Assembly: GCF_025506275.1 (NCBI RefSeq)
Contig: NZ_QYCP01000088.1
Location: 1-64,000 of the forward strand
Reading direction: 5' to 3'
Length of the DNA stretch: 64,000 bases
DNA from: Brevibacterium permense
Lineage (GTDB): Bacteria; Actinomycetota; Actinomycetes; Actinomycetales; Brevibacteriaceae
The position numbers were made by a program, and so were the translations under genes. Below are positions 50,921 through 58,876 of the stretch, in pieces. How positions within the stretch are numbered: the first letter of the stretch is position 1; each line of letters opens with the position of its first letter. Under the pieces are notes generated by a model. The model had not been told where the DNA came from, searched no databases, and worked only from the letters and a program-made list of their open reading frames with translations.

Positions 50921-52183
50921 ATGTCGCTGCGCTGGAAGATCTCTCTGCTCATCGTCGCCTCGGTGATCATCGCCGTGCTGTCGTGCTCGATCGTGCTGCG
51001 CCAATCCGCGGCACGGGCCGAGGACGACAGGATGCGCTCGACCGTGACGGAGCAGCTGACGAATGCAACGGCCATCTTCTCCGAAACCGGAGTGCTCACA
51101 CTCAACGCCCGCATCGATGATCCCGAGCTGCCCAGGGAAGCGCGCAAGTCCGCCCTCAATGGTCAGAGAGTGACGATCCGGTCCGAGGTCGACGGCGAGG
51201 AGATCGTGTGGGCCGCCGCCCCGATCGAGGTCGGCTCGCACACCCAGGTGATTTCAGTGCGCGCCTCGACGAAGGACAGCCAGGAGCTCATCGGCCGCAT
51301 CGACCAAGCACTGCTGGTGGGCATGATCGGCTCCGCCCTCGTCGTCGGCGGTGTGGGATCGATCGTCGCCGGCCGCATCTCCCGCAGGCTCACCCTCGGT
51401 GCTCAGGCCGCCAGGAAGATCGCCGCCGGTGACACGACCACGCGCATCGCCGACGTCATCGACGAATCCGATCAGGAAGTGTGGGCCTTCGCGACGGCCG
51501 TCGACACCGCGGTGGCCCGCCTGACCGAACGCATCGACTCCGAGCAGCGCTTCACCGCAGATCTCGCCCACGAGATGCGCACCCCGCTGACCGGTCTGGT
51601 CAACGCCGCCAACCTGCTCGAAGAGGATTCCCGCCCCGCTGAACTCGTCAAGGACCGGGTCGTGCGCATGCAGGTCCTCGTCGAAGATCTCCTCGAGATC
51701 TCCCGCCTCGACGCCGGCCGCGCCAACCCGGAGTTCACCCGCGTCGACGTCGATCAGGCGATCCGTTCCCTGCTGGGCACGATGGAAGCCTCGGGCGCCC
51801 TGGCCGGTCATCAGATCGACACCCATCTGGCGGCGCTGAATTCGACGCTGGTCACCGATGTCCGCCGTTTCGAGCGCATCGTCTCGAACCTGCTCGTCAA
51901 CGCGATCAAGCACGGCGGAGATCCCATCCGCCTGGAGACGAGCACGCGCAGCATCGTCATCACCGATTCCGGTTCCGGCTATCCGCCGGACATCGTCAAC
52001 ACCGGCCCGACCCGCTTCGTCTCCGCCGGCGGCGGCGGAATGGGCCTCGGTCTCGTCATCGCGCAGGGGCAGGCTCGCCTGCTCGGAATCAAGCTGATCT
52101 TCAGTAACGACCCCGTAACGGGAGGCGCGCGAACCGAGGTGATCTTCCCCGACGAAGAAGCCCAGGAACGTGCGCTCCGATAG
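50921..52183 (+). CDS. Sensor histidine kinase (HAMP / HisKA type)
   Basis: 420 residues. Transmembrane helices at about 7-28 and 127-150 enclose a short outer domain; then HAMP (about 150-205), His box FTADLAHEMRTPLTGLVNA, N box NLLVNAIKHGG, D box ITDSGSGYPP and G box GGGGMGLGLVIAQGQ. Cognate of the preceding regulator. Together with the lipoprotein it has the layout of the Streptomyces CseB-CseC system, which responds to cell-wall antibiotics. A VanY-type wall peptidase follows 250 nt downstream and could be a target. Confidence 0.93.
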   Translation: MSLRWKISLLIVASVIIAVLSCSIVLRQSAARAEDDRMRSTVTEQLTNATAIFSETGVLTLNARIDDPELPREARKSALNGQRVTIRSEVDGEEIVWAAAPIEVGSHTQVISVRASTKDSQELIGRIDQALLVGMIGSALVVGGVGSIVAGRISRRLTLGAQAARKIAAGDTTTRIADVIDESDQEVWAFATAVDTAVARLTERIDSEQRFTADLAHEMRTPLTGLVNAANLLEEDSRPAELVKDRVVRMQVLVEDLLEISRLDAGRANPEFTRVDVDQAIRSLLGTMEASGALAGHQIDTHLAALNSTLVTDVRRFERIVSNLLVNAIKHGGDPIRLETSTRSIVITDSGSGYPPDIVNTGPTRFVSAGGGGMGLGLVIAQGQARLLGIKLIFSNDPVTGGARTEVIFPDEEAQERALR

Positions 52184-52228
52184 TGCATCGAGAGCCGATC
52201 CGAATGATTTCGCCGAGGCGGCCCTCAA

Positions 52229-52242
52229 CGCCCTTCAGGGCG
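52229..52242 (+). terminator. Short hairpin after the kinase gene
   Basis: CGCCC (52229-52233) and GGGCG (52238-52242) with a 4-nt loop, extendable by TCA/TGA across a mismatch. Weak terminator candidate 46 nt after the stop. Confidence 0.4.
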
Positions 52243-52432
52243 ATGACCTGGCCTGATACCGGGCTTCCGGGGTTTCGCTGAACCCGGCCTGAACATCGGC
52301 TGACCGCCCGTGAGTGCGACTCGTCACCAAAATATGACAGGTTCTATATATTCCCGTTACACTTTTGTGATGTTGTATTGAAGTCGTCGAAACCTCGGCG
52401 GACTTCGACGAGTCACAGTCACACGGAGAGTT

Positions 52433-53491
52433 ATGTCAGAGTCATCATCGGCCACAGAACCAACGGTGCGTCGACGGGATCTGCACAGGCGCCGCTCATC
52501 GTCCCCGTTCTCACGCGCACGCACCTCGTCGCACAGCACCGGGGCGCCGACCGCGCCTGCACCCACTGACTCTTCAGCAGAGTCTCTGTCGCCCAGGCGC
52601 GCAGCAATGGCCGCCGAGGCGCGGGCCGCTCAGACGTCTCCGCGTCGTGCCGCAATGGCGCGTGAAGCAGCCGCGGTCCCCACGACCTTCGGCTCACCGT
52701 CTGCCTCATCTGCCCGTCGGGTCAGCGCAGGAGCCGCCGAGAGCCGCGGGTCCGATGGTGCGCTGCTCAAGTCCGTGCGAAAGAAGAAAGTGCGGACCGT
52801 TTCGACCCTGGCTGCCGTCTCAGTGGCGGGTGCCGCCACCGCAGTGACCATGCTGGTCAACAACCTCAGCGGAGGTGCCGAGGTCAAGACCGACCCGACC
52901 GCCGCCGGTGAGCCCGCCGCCATCAACGCGGAGAAGGTCAACGCCGACGTCCCTGAAGTCAAGGGAAAGTCCTCGATGGAGATCGGCGTGCCGAGCGCCG
53001 AGCAGAAGAAGGTCGAAGCCGCGTCCCGCGCTGTTGAGAAGAGCGCCCTGCCCGGCTGCGATGCGAAGCAGAACTTCGATCAGTCCGCCGGCAACGGCGA
53101 GCTGCCCGATGAGTGGCTGTGCGACCTCGGCAAGGAAGACCATCGACTCCGCGCGGACGCCGCTGTCTCCTTCGCGAAGATGAACGCCGCGTACAAGAAG
53201 GACACCGGCAAGGAGCTCGAGATCACGGACTCCTACCGCGACATGGCCGGACAGCTCTCTGTCGCCGGCAGGAAGCCGGGACTGGCCGCCAAGCCGGGCA
53301 CCTCACTGCACGGTTGGGGCATCGCCCTCGACCTCGGCGGCGGAGTCGCCAACAAGACCGGAGCCTGGAACTGGCTCGTCGAGCACGGAGACGAATACGG
53401 CTGGGAGAACCCGGACTGGGCCAAGGCGAGCATGTACGAGCCGTGGCACTGGGAATACACTCCCGCCCGCGACTCGATTCCCGGCAAGTGA
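52433..53491 (+). CDS. D-alanyl-D-alanine carboxypeptidase, VanY/M15 family
   Basis: 352 residues. A long, basic, Ser/Arg/Ala-rich cytoplasmic N-terminus (about 1-115, with two SPRRAAMA units), one transmembrane helix (about 118-140), then the M15B zinc peptidase domain. Zinc ligands: His293 and Asp300 in SLHGWGIALDLGG, and His339 with catalytic Glu336 in EPWHW. It trims the terminal D-Ala of wall stem peptides outside the cell. GGAGAG lies just before the ATG. The 250 nt upstream are AT-rich (around 52325-52380), with a GTTACACTTTTGTGAT that weakly recalls the MtrA direct repeat; this is only a suggestion. Confidence 0.9.
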   Translation: MSESSSATEPTVRRRDLHRRRSSSPFSRARTSSHSTGAPTAPAPTDSSAESLSPRRAAMAAEARAAQTSPRRAAMAREAAAVPTTFGSPSASSARRVSAGAAESRGSDGALLKSVRKKKVRTVSTLAAVSVAGAATAVTMLVNNLSGGAEVKTDPTAAGEPAAINAEKVNADVPEVKGKSSMEIGVPSAEQKKVEAASRAVEKSALPGCDAKQNFDQSAGNGELPDEWLCDLGKEDHRLRADAAVSFAKMNAAYKKDTGKELEITDSYRDMAGQLSVAGRKPGLAAKPGTSLHGWGIALDLGGGVANKTGAWNWLVEHGDEYGWENPDWAKASMYEPWHWEYTPARDSIPGK

Positions 53492-53495
53492 CCGA

Positions 53496-54080
53496 TCAGC
53501 TGCGCAGTGCCCGTCCGTAGCGCCGGCGGCAGATGATCTGAGCGAGCCGGACGAACGGTTCGCCGAGTCTCCAGATGCCCAGCCCCGCCCGCGAGACCGA
53601 TCGCAGGACGAGGAAGACCCGGTCATCGGCGGTGCGGATGAGGATGAATGACTCCTCTCCGGTGATCGGATGTCCCGGCTTCGTGCCATAGGTGAAGCCG
53701 CATCGGGCCTCCGTTTCGAAGACGTCGATGACTCGTGAGGGCTCAGGCAGGCGGAAGGGCCCGAGGCGCACGCGGATCGTCGGCTCCTGGCCCGGCTCCA
53801 CTCGAGGCGGCAGGCCAGAGCCCACTCCGTCCGTGCGAGCGTCGACATCGGCCGTCGACTCCGCTCCAGCCGCTCGACTGACCGTGTCCGCACTTCCGAC
53901 GAGGACGTCGTCGACGTCCACCTCGATGTCGAACCCGCTGCGGATCTTGACCTCCCAGTGCAGGAGCTCCTCGGCGCAGCGCTCGAACGTGTCTCTCCCG
54001 TGGCCGACGAAGTACGCGGATTCGAAGTGACGGTAGCCGTTGGGACGCTCCAGCCACCTCGGCGAGAGAGGATTCGTCAG
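53496..54080 (-). CDS. DUF1990 family protein without a canonical start codon
   Basis: The C-terminal part (CGFTYGTKPGHPITGEESFIL, then RLAQIICRRRYGRAL) is clear DUF1990. The frame continues upstream of the GTG at 53921 with equally conserved N-terminal sequence (RPNGYRHFESAYFVGHGRD, FERCAEELLHWEV), up to a TAG just ahead of 54113. Over that stretch there is no ATG, GTG or TTG. A CTG at 54080 with GGAG 3 nt upstream, or an ATA at 54113 next to GGAGG, are the only candidates. I set the start at the CTG. A start-codon mutation making it a pseudogene, or a base error, is equally possible. Function of DUF1990 is unknown. Starts 5 nt from the end of the convergent VanY gene. Confidence 0.75.
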   Translation of the reverse strand: MTNPLSPRWLERPNGYRHFESAYFVGHGRDTFERCAEELLHWEVKIRSGFDIEVDVDDVLVGSADTVSRAAGAESTADVDARTDGVGSGLPPRVEPGQEPTIRVRLGPFRLPEPSRVIDVFETEARCGFTYGTKPGHPITGEESFILIRTADDRVFLVLRSVSRAGLGIWRLGEPFVRLAQIICRRRYGRALRS

Positions 54081-54118
54081 TGTCTCCGGGCGCTCCTGTG
54101 ATTGTTCGGCTATGCCTC

Positions 54119-54162
54119 CAACCTAACGGACTCGAACCGTCAACCTAACGGACTCGGACCGT
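54119..54162. repeat. Tandem 22-bp direct repeat
   Basis: CAACCTAACGGACTCG plus ACCGT-type ends: 54119-54140 and 54141-54162 are identical except for one base (A to G at position 17). It sits between the divergent DUF1990 and MaoC genes, exactly two helical turns per unit, so it may be a pair of binding sites or a recent duplication. Confidence 0.85.
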
Positions 54163-54281
54163 GGGACTCACAGTCCGGACGGCTGTGTGGCGTCAACCGG
54201 ACGGCCACGTATGATGCCAAGAACAGCGGACCTCAATCGAATGTCCGCTCAGCATCTGAGCCAGGATCAAAGGAGAACCAC

Positions 54282-54734
54282 GTGCGCACAATCAACGGCA
54301 TCGACGAGATCGAATCACTCATCGGCCAGGGGCTCGGCTCCTCCGAGTGGATGACGATGGATCAGGACGCCATCAACACCTTCGCCGACGTCACCGGCGA
54401 CCACCAGTGGATCCACGTCGACGAAGCGCGCGCGGCCGAGGGGCCATACGGCGCGACGATCGTCCACGGATTCTTCACCCTATCCCTCATCCCGAAGTTC
54501 TCCACGGAGGTCTTCACGATCGAAGGCGTCTCGATCCGCGTCAACTACGGGCTCAACAAGGTCCGCTTCCTCCAGCCCGTCGTCGTCGGCTCCCGACTGC
54601 GCGCAACCATCAGCGTCAAGGACGTCATCCGCGGCGACAAGGGCACGCAGGTCATCCTCGAACACACGATCGAGATCGAGGGTCAGGATCGCCCCGCATG
54701 CGTCGCCGAGGTGGTCACCCTCCTCGTCGAGTGA
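54282..54734 (+). CDS. MaoC-like (R)-specific enoyl-CoA hydratase
   Basis: 150-residue hot-dog-fold protein. The hydratase motif is present: DQDAINTFADVTGDHQWIHVD with the catalytic Asp and His, followed by GPYGATIVHGFFTLSLIP. Members hydrate trans-2-enoyl-CoA to (R)-3-hydroxyacyl-CoA (PhaJ) or act in fatty acid breakdown. The GTG at 54282 has AAAGGAG 7 nt upstream; the frame is open 60 codons further back without conserved sequence. Stand-alone gene. The 3-hydroxybutyrate dehydrogenase at 9.8 kb uses related metabolites, but no direct link is seen. Confidence 0.9.
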   Translation: MRTINGIDEIESLIGQGLGSSEWMTMDQDAINTFADVTGDHQWIHVDEARAAEGPYGATIVHGFFTLSLIPKFSTEVFTIEGVSIRVNYGLNKVRFLQPVVVGSRLRATISVKDVIRGDKGTQVILEHTIEIEGQDRPACVAEVVTLLVE

Positions 54735-54787
54735 GCTGATCGCGACAGGACTGCTGGCACTACTGAGTATCCGCCGTCTGACAGCAG

Positions 54788-54847
54788 GATAAGTGTGCGC
54801 AGATTGCCCATTTCCAGCTCGGAGTTGGCAATCTGCGCACACTTATC
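54788..54847. repeat. Palindromic repeat, family 2, copy C
   Basis: GATAAGTGTGCGCAGATTGCC plus one base forms a perfect 21-bp inverted repeat: 54788-54808 with 54827-54847; the loop is 18 nt. It lies downstream of both the MaoC and the DUF559 gene. The same 17-bp core arms recur at 56098-56151 on the other side of the DUF559 gene. Confidence 0.9.
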
Positions 54848-54913
54848 TCTCGCCGAGCGGCCCTGCGGCCGCGCCGCGCGCAGGCCAGTCGGCAGAAACG
54901 GCGCGGCGCATAC

Positions 54914-55924
54914 TCAGATCAGGCCACCGGCACGCAGGTGGTGACCGATCAGACGGCAGGTCTCCGCCATATCCGAGTCTTTCGAGACTCGGATGACCGT
55001 CCACCCTTCAGCCTGAAGTGCCGAGATGCGCCGATTGTCCTCGGCGAATTGGGCTGGTGAGCTGCGATGGTGATCGCCTTCGTACTCGATGGCGAGCCTG
55101 ATGGACGGATAGCCCATGTCCGGGTGGAGCAGCGCGCCGATGAGTGAGCACATGACAGCCGGATGGACCACAGGTTCAGGCAGTCCTTCGTCGATGAGCC
55201 GAAGCCGCAGCCTCGTCTCCGGCGGAGAGTCCACATTCTCCCGCACCAAGTCGAGCGCACGCTCTGCGGTGAGGCGTCCATTCACTCGGCGACGGGCGGC
55301 AAGCTCAGAGCGGATCTCGTCGATCGTCGTCAGCGGCCCTCCGTGCCATCGGCCGACGGCGGCGTCACCGAGCTCCACCAACTGTCTCACCGTCAGCACC
55401 CGCGCAAGTTCGATGAACAGATGTGCCGCCGTGATGAGCGGCAGGCCGAAGAAGATCTCCGACCGAAGCCATTCGTACCGATGGAAGGCAACATTCTTTC
55501 GGCGCTTTGGCCAGCCCTTGTCCTCGCGGGCCACATGCACCCGCGCGTCGGCGTTCCACGGCACCGGCAATCCATACAACCGCGCCGCAGTGACGTTGCA
55601 GGCGACTACATCAGGATCGATGCACACCAGGCCCGTCAGCTTCACTCGCTCGTCGATCCACTCAGAATCCGCCCAGGTCGGAGCGACGACCCGAGTGGTG
55701 GGAGCGGTCTCGACCCACACGCCGTATTCGAGCTGCTGATACCGCTTCTCATCGTCCAGCGCGCGACGGGTGATTCCCCGCGACATGGCCTGTGCCCTTG
55801 TGAACGGAATCGCGGCGGTCATGAGCTGGCGGGGTTTCTCAGTCCAGGAGCGAACCCGCAGCTTCCGCGGATTGGCGCGCTGAGCAGCGCCGAGAGACTG
55901 CTGCGCTGAAGCCTGATTGTTCAT
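54914..55924 (-). CDS. DUF559-type protein (Vsr-like nuclease fold)
   Basis: About 336 residues. The N-terminal part (about 25-75; PFTRAQAMSRGITRRALDDE and YGVW) resembles the helix-turn-helix start of AbiEi-like antitoxins and of actinobacterial DUF559 proteins. The last 90 residues look like the very-short-patch-repair nuclease fold: RLAIEYEGDHHR with Glu/Asp, then QFAEDNRRISALQAEGWTVIRV. Nuclease activity is not shown for this group. The ATG at 55924 is one option; GTG at 55972 is another. The gene stands alone, and two near-identical palindromes lie just outside it, as if it travels or spreads with them. Confidence 0.75.
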   Translation of the reverse strand: MNNQASAQQSLGAAQRANPRKLRVRSWTEKPRQLMTAAIPFTRAQAMSRGITRRALDDEKRYQQLEYGVWVETAPTTRVVAPTWADSEWIDERVKLTGLVCIDPDVVACNVTAARLYGLPVPWNADARVHVAREDKGWPKRRKNVAFHRYEWLRSEIFFGLPLITAAHLFIELARVLTVRQLVELGDAAVGRWHGGPLTTIDEIRSELAARRRVNGRLTAERALDLVRENVDSPPETRLRLRLIDEGLPEPVVHPAVMCSLIGALLHPDMGYPSIRLAIEYEGDHHRSSPAQFAEDNRRISALQAEGWTVIRVSKDSDMAETCRLIGHHLRAGGLI

Positions 55925-55991
55925 AGGCAGAGACTGCCCGGCCGCGGCGAAGAAGGCCAGTGGTGATCTCACGCTTGTGGACAGAGCCTAG

Positions 55992-56000
55992 TTATCCACA
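55992..56000 (+). other. Single DnaA-box match (TTATCCACA)
   Basis: One exact DnaA-box sequence upstream of the DUF559 gene. A single box is expected by chance at some sites and does not make an origin. Confidence 0.3.
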
Positions 56001-56097
56001 GACCAACTACGTATGAGTCGCCGCACCCTAGCTGCGCAGACCGCTCTCAGCGCTGATCGCACGCTGAGCCGGTCGCGCGCTGTAGGAAAGCGGAGAA

Positions 56098-56151
56098 AAG
56101 TGTGCGCAGATTGCACAGATCCGCGTTGAAAATGGCAATCTGCGCACACTT
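56098..56151. repeat. Palindromic repeat, family 2, copy D
   Basis: AAGTGTGCGCAGATTGC (56098-56114) is fully complementary to 56135-56151. Arms are identical to the core of copy C; the 20-nt loop aligns best with the reverse complement of the loop in C, so the two copies appear to be in opposite orientation. It begins 44 nt downstream of the trehalose fusion gene stop. Confidence 0.9.
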
Positions 56152-56195
56152 ATCGCGTCGCGCGGACAGGGTCCGCCGCGGCAGGCAGCGTTGCC

Positions 56196-58841
56196 TCAGC
56201 TCGGGCGGTGGGCGTCGAGCTGCTGGGCGACGCGGATGTAGCCGAGGTGTGAGTACGCCTGCGGGTGGTTGCCCAGGTGCATCTCGGCAACGGGGTCGTA
56301 TTCCTCCGACAGCAGCCCGGTGGGGCCGAGCAGGTTGTCGATCTGCCGGAACAGATCCCAGGCATCATCGATGCGGCCGACCTTGATGAAGGCTTCGATG
56401 AGCCACGTCGTGCAGATGTGGAATCCGCCCTCGAGCCCGGGCAGCCCGTCATCGTAGCGGTAGCGGAACACCGTGGGGCCGACCCGCAGTTCGCGTTCGA
56501 TCGCGTCGACGGTGGACACGAACCGCGGATCGTCGGCGTCGAGCAGCCCCGAGAGTCCGACGAACAGAGCCGCCGAATCCAGATCCGTCTCACCGTAGGC
56601 GACGGTGAATGCTCCTATTTCCTCGTTGTAGCCATGCGTGAGCACGTCGTGGGCGATCTCCTCGCGCAGCTGCCGCCACGCACCGGGCGGCTCCCGATCG
56701 AACCGGTCTGCGATCCGCAGCGCCCGATCGACCGTCACCCAGCACATCACCCGCGTGTACACATTGTGCTTCGGCGGACGCCTGGCCTCCCAGATCCCGT
56801 GATCGGGTTCGAACCATCGCTTGCTCACGGCCTCGACCATCTGACAGGTGAGCGTCCAATAGTCCTCCGGCAGCTCGCCGAGGTGGTCGCTGAGTTCGTC
56901 GAGGAGCTCCGTGACCGGGCCGAACACGTCGAGTTGGACCTGATGTTCGGCGGCGTTGCCGACTCGCACCGGCCGTGATCCGGCGTATCCGGGCAGGTGG
57001 TTGAGCACCGCCTCGGTGGTCAGGGCCGAGCCGTCGACGGCGTAGAGCGGATGCAGCTGTTCGGGCGAGACCGTGCGCGCGAGGATGCCGGAGAGCCAGG
57101 CGAGGAACCCCTCGGCCTCACCGGTGGAACCGAGGGCGAGCAGGGCGCGGACGGTCATCGATCCGTCGCGCAGCCAGGTATAGCGGTAGTCCCAGTTGCG
57201 GACGCCGCCGATGCCCTCGGGCAGGGAGGTCGTGGGGGCGGCGAGGACTCCGCCGGTGGGTTCGTGGCACAGAGCGCGTAGGGTGATCGCGGAGCGGATG
57301 ACCTCTTCGCGGTGGTGACCGGGCAGAGTCAGCGATTCGACCCAGTTCGTCCAGAAGTTCAGGGCACGTTCGCGCACATGATGCTCGCCGCCGGTGGCCA
57401 TGTATCCGGCGTCGCCCGTGCCCGTCCCACAGGCGAGAACGAGGACGACGGATCCGCCGGGCTGCTGCGAGGGGACGACGGTCGCCTCGGCGGTGTGGGA
57501 GTCGCCGTTCTCGACGATGTCGAAGTCGACTCCGGGGGCGTGGAGTTCGATCGGCTCCGCGGTGCCGAGCACCGCCACACCGTCATCGGTCCTGGTCATG
57601 CGGGTGGGAACCGTGGCGTAGTCGAGCCTGGGTGCGAAGCGGATGCGGGTCGGGGTGTCGCCGGTGAGCACGCGGACGACGATCGTGTCGTCGCTGTGCC
57701 CGTCGACGGGAGCGAGGTAATCGACACAGCTCAGTCCGGCCCACCGGGTCTCGAACAGGGTCGAGTTCCCGAGGTAGCGCTGGGTCAGCGGTGCGGCCCC
57801 GTTGGCCGGGGCGACTGCGAAGAATCCGGCCGCCTCGGAGCCGAGGATCTCGGAGAACATCGACGCCGAGTGCGGCAGTGGGTGCGGCATCCAGCAGATG
57901 CTGCCGGTGGGATCGATGAGCGCGGTCGACTGTCCGTTGCCGATGAGGCTGTGCCGCTGGATCGGGGTGGCACGACGCCCGAAGAGCCAGGACTTGCGCA
58001 GTTCGAACAGGGCGCTGAGGACGGTGGAGACCTCGGCCGGCGAGTCCAGTCGGAAGTCGGCGTGAGTAGGCGCGGTCTGAGTTCCGACCTTGAGTCCGAG
58101 GTCGTCGGCGCCGAGGGTTTCGAGAGCGACTTCGTCGGCGGTGTCATCGCCGATGAAGACGACGGCTTCCGCCCCTGTCTGGCCGCGCAGTCGGGTCAGC
58201 GCGTCGGACTTCGAGGAGGGCACGACGGAAAGGTCGATGACCTGTTTGCCGCGAGTGGGGTGGATCGGGTGGGCACCGGCGAGCTTCTCGACGGCGGCTT
58301 CGATCTCCCGCCTGTCGGTCTCGTCGAGTCCGCGCAGGTGCACGGCCGCGCCGGTGGTCTTGTGCTCGATGACATCGCGCGGCAGGGCGCGGGTGAGGTC
58401 GGCGCGGAAGTCGGCGAGGACCGCCCGCTGCGTCTCGGTGAGGGTGTCGACGGTGAATGTGTCGGTCTCACCGCCGTGAGATCCGAAGAGGTGGACCTCG
58501 CGGGGCAGGCGCGACATCGCCGCGAGGTCACGCAGGCTGCGACCGGAGATCACCCCCGCCGAGGTGGACGGCAGCAAGGCGAGCGCGCGCAGTGAGTCGA
58601 CCGAGCTCTCCAAGGGAAAGGCTTGGCTGGGCACGTCGACGATGGGGGCGATCGTCCCGTCGTAGTCGGTCGCCACCAGCAGCGATGGGGCACGGGAGAG
58701 CGCGAAGAGTCGCCGGAAGAGATCGGGGTCGAGGGCTCGGCTGGCTTCGGCCAGGTCGCCCAATAATTCGGAGGACCTCACCGAGGCGGCAATGGTGGCC
58801 AATCGGGATTCGGTTGCGCTCTCGTGCTCGACAGTGCTCAT
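56196..58841 (-). CDS. Trehalose-6-phosphate phosphatase fused to GH15 trehalase-like enzyme
   Basis: 881 residues in two parts. OtsB-type HAD phosphatase (about 50-275): nucleophile motif DYDGT at 59-63, ISGRSLRDL, GSHGGE, and GDDTADE. GH15 (alpha/alpha)6 barrel domain (about 285-875): RNWDYRYTWLRDGSM, WEARRPPKHNVYTRV with the general acid Glu, and LLSEEYDP with the second catalytic Glu. GH15 members in mycobacteria hydrolyse trehalose, so one chain could dephosphorylate trehalose-6-phosphate and then split trehalose to glucose. No otsA is next to it. AGGTGAG lies just before the ATG. A palindrome follows the stop. Confidence 0.92.
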   Translation of the reverse strand: MSTVEHESATESRLATIAASVRSSELLGDLAEASRALDPDLFRRLFALSRAPSLLVATDYDGTIAPIVDVPSQAFPLESSVDSLRALALLPSTSAGVISGRSLRDLAAMSRLPREVHLFGSHGGETDTFTVDTLTETQRAVLADFRADLTRALPRDVIEHKTTGAAVHLRGLDETDRREIEAAVEKLAGAHPIHPTRGKQVIDLSVVPSSKSDALTRLRGQTGAEAVVFIGDDTADEVALETLGADDLGLKVGTQTAPTHADFRLDSPAEVSTVLSALFELRKSWLFGRRATPIQRHSLIGNGQSTALIDPTGSICWMPHPLPHSASMFSEILGSEAAGFFAVAPANGAAPLTQRYLGNSTLFETRWAGLSCVDYLAPVDGHSDDTIVVRVLTGDTPTRIRFAPRLDYATVPTRMTRTDDGVAVLGTAEPIELHAPGVDFDIVENGDSHTAEATVVPSQQPGGSVVLVLACGTGTGDAGYMATGGEHHVRERALNFWTNWVESLTLPGHHREEVIRSAITLRALCHEPTGGVLAAPTTSLPEGIGGVRNWDYRYTWLRDGSMTVRALLALGSTGEAEGFLAWLSGILARTVSPEQLHPLYAVDGSALTTEAVLNHLPGYAGSRPVRVGNAAEHQVQLDVFGPVTELLDELSDHLGELPEDYWTLTCQMVEAVSKRWFEPDHGIWEARRPPKHNVYTRVMCWVTVDRALRIADRFDREPPGAWRQLREEIAHDVLTHGYNEEIGAFTVAYGETDLDSAALFVGLSGLLDADDPRFVSTVDAIERELRVGPTVFRYRYDDGLPGLEGGFHICTTWLIEAFIKVGRIDDAWDLFRQIDNLLGPTGLLSEEYDPVAEMHLGNHPQAYSHLGYIRVAQQLDAHRPS

Positions 58842-58876
58842 CTCACCTCGGGTGTCTCGGTCGGCTCGGGTACCGG

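Noticed and set aside
55974..56000. DnaA-box-like sequences as a replication origin
   Set aside because: Only one exact box and one poor match are present, with no AT-rich unwinding element and no dnaA, dnaN or partition genes nearby.
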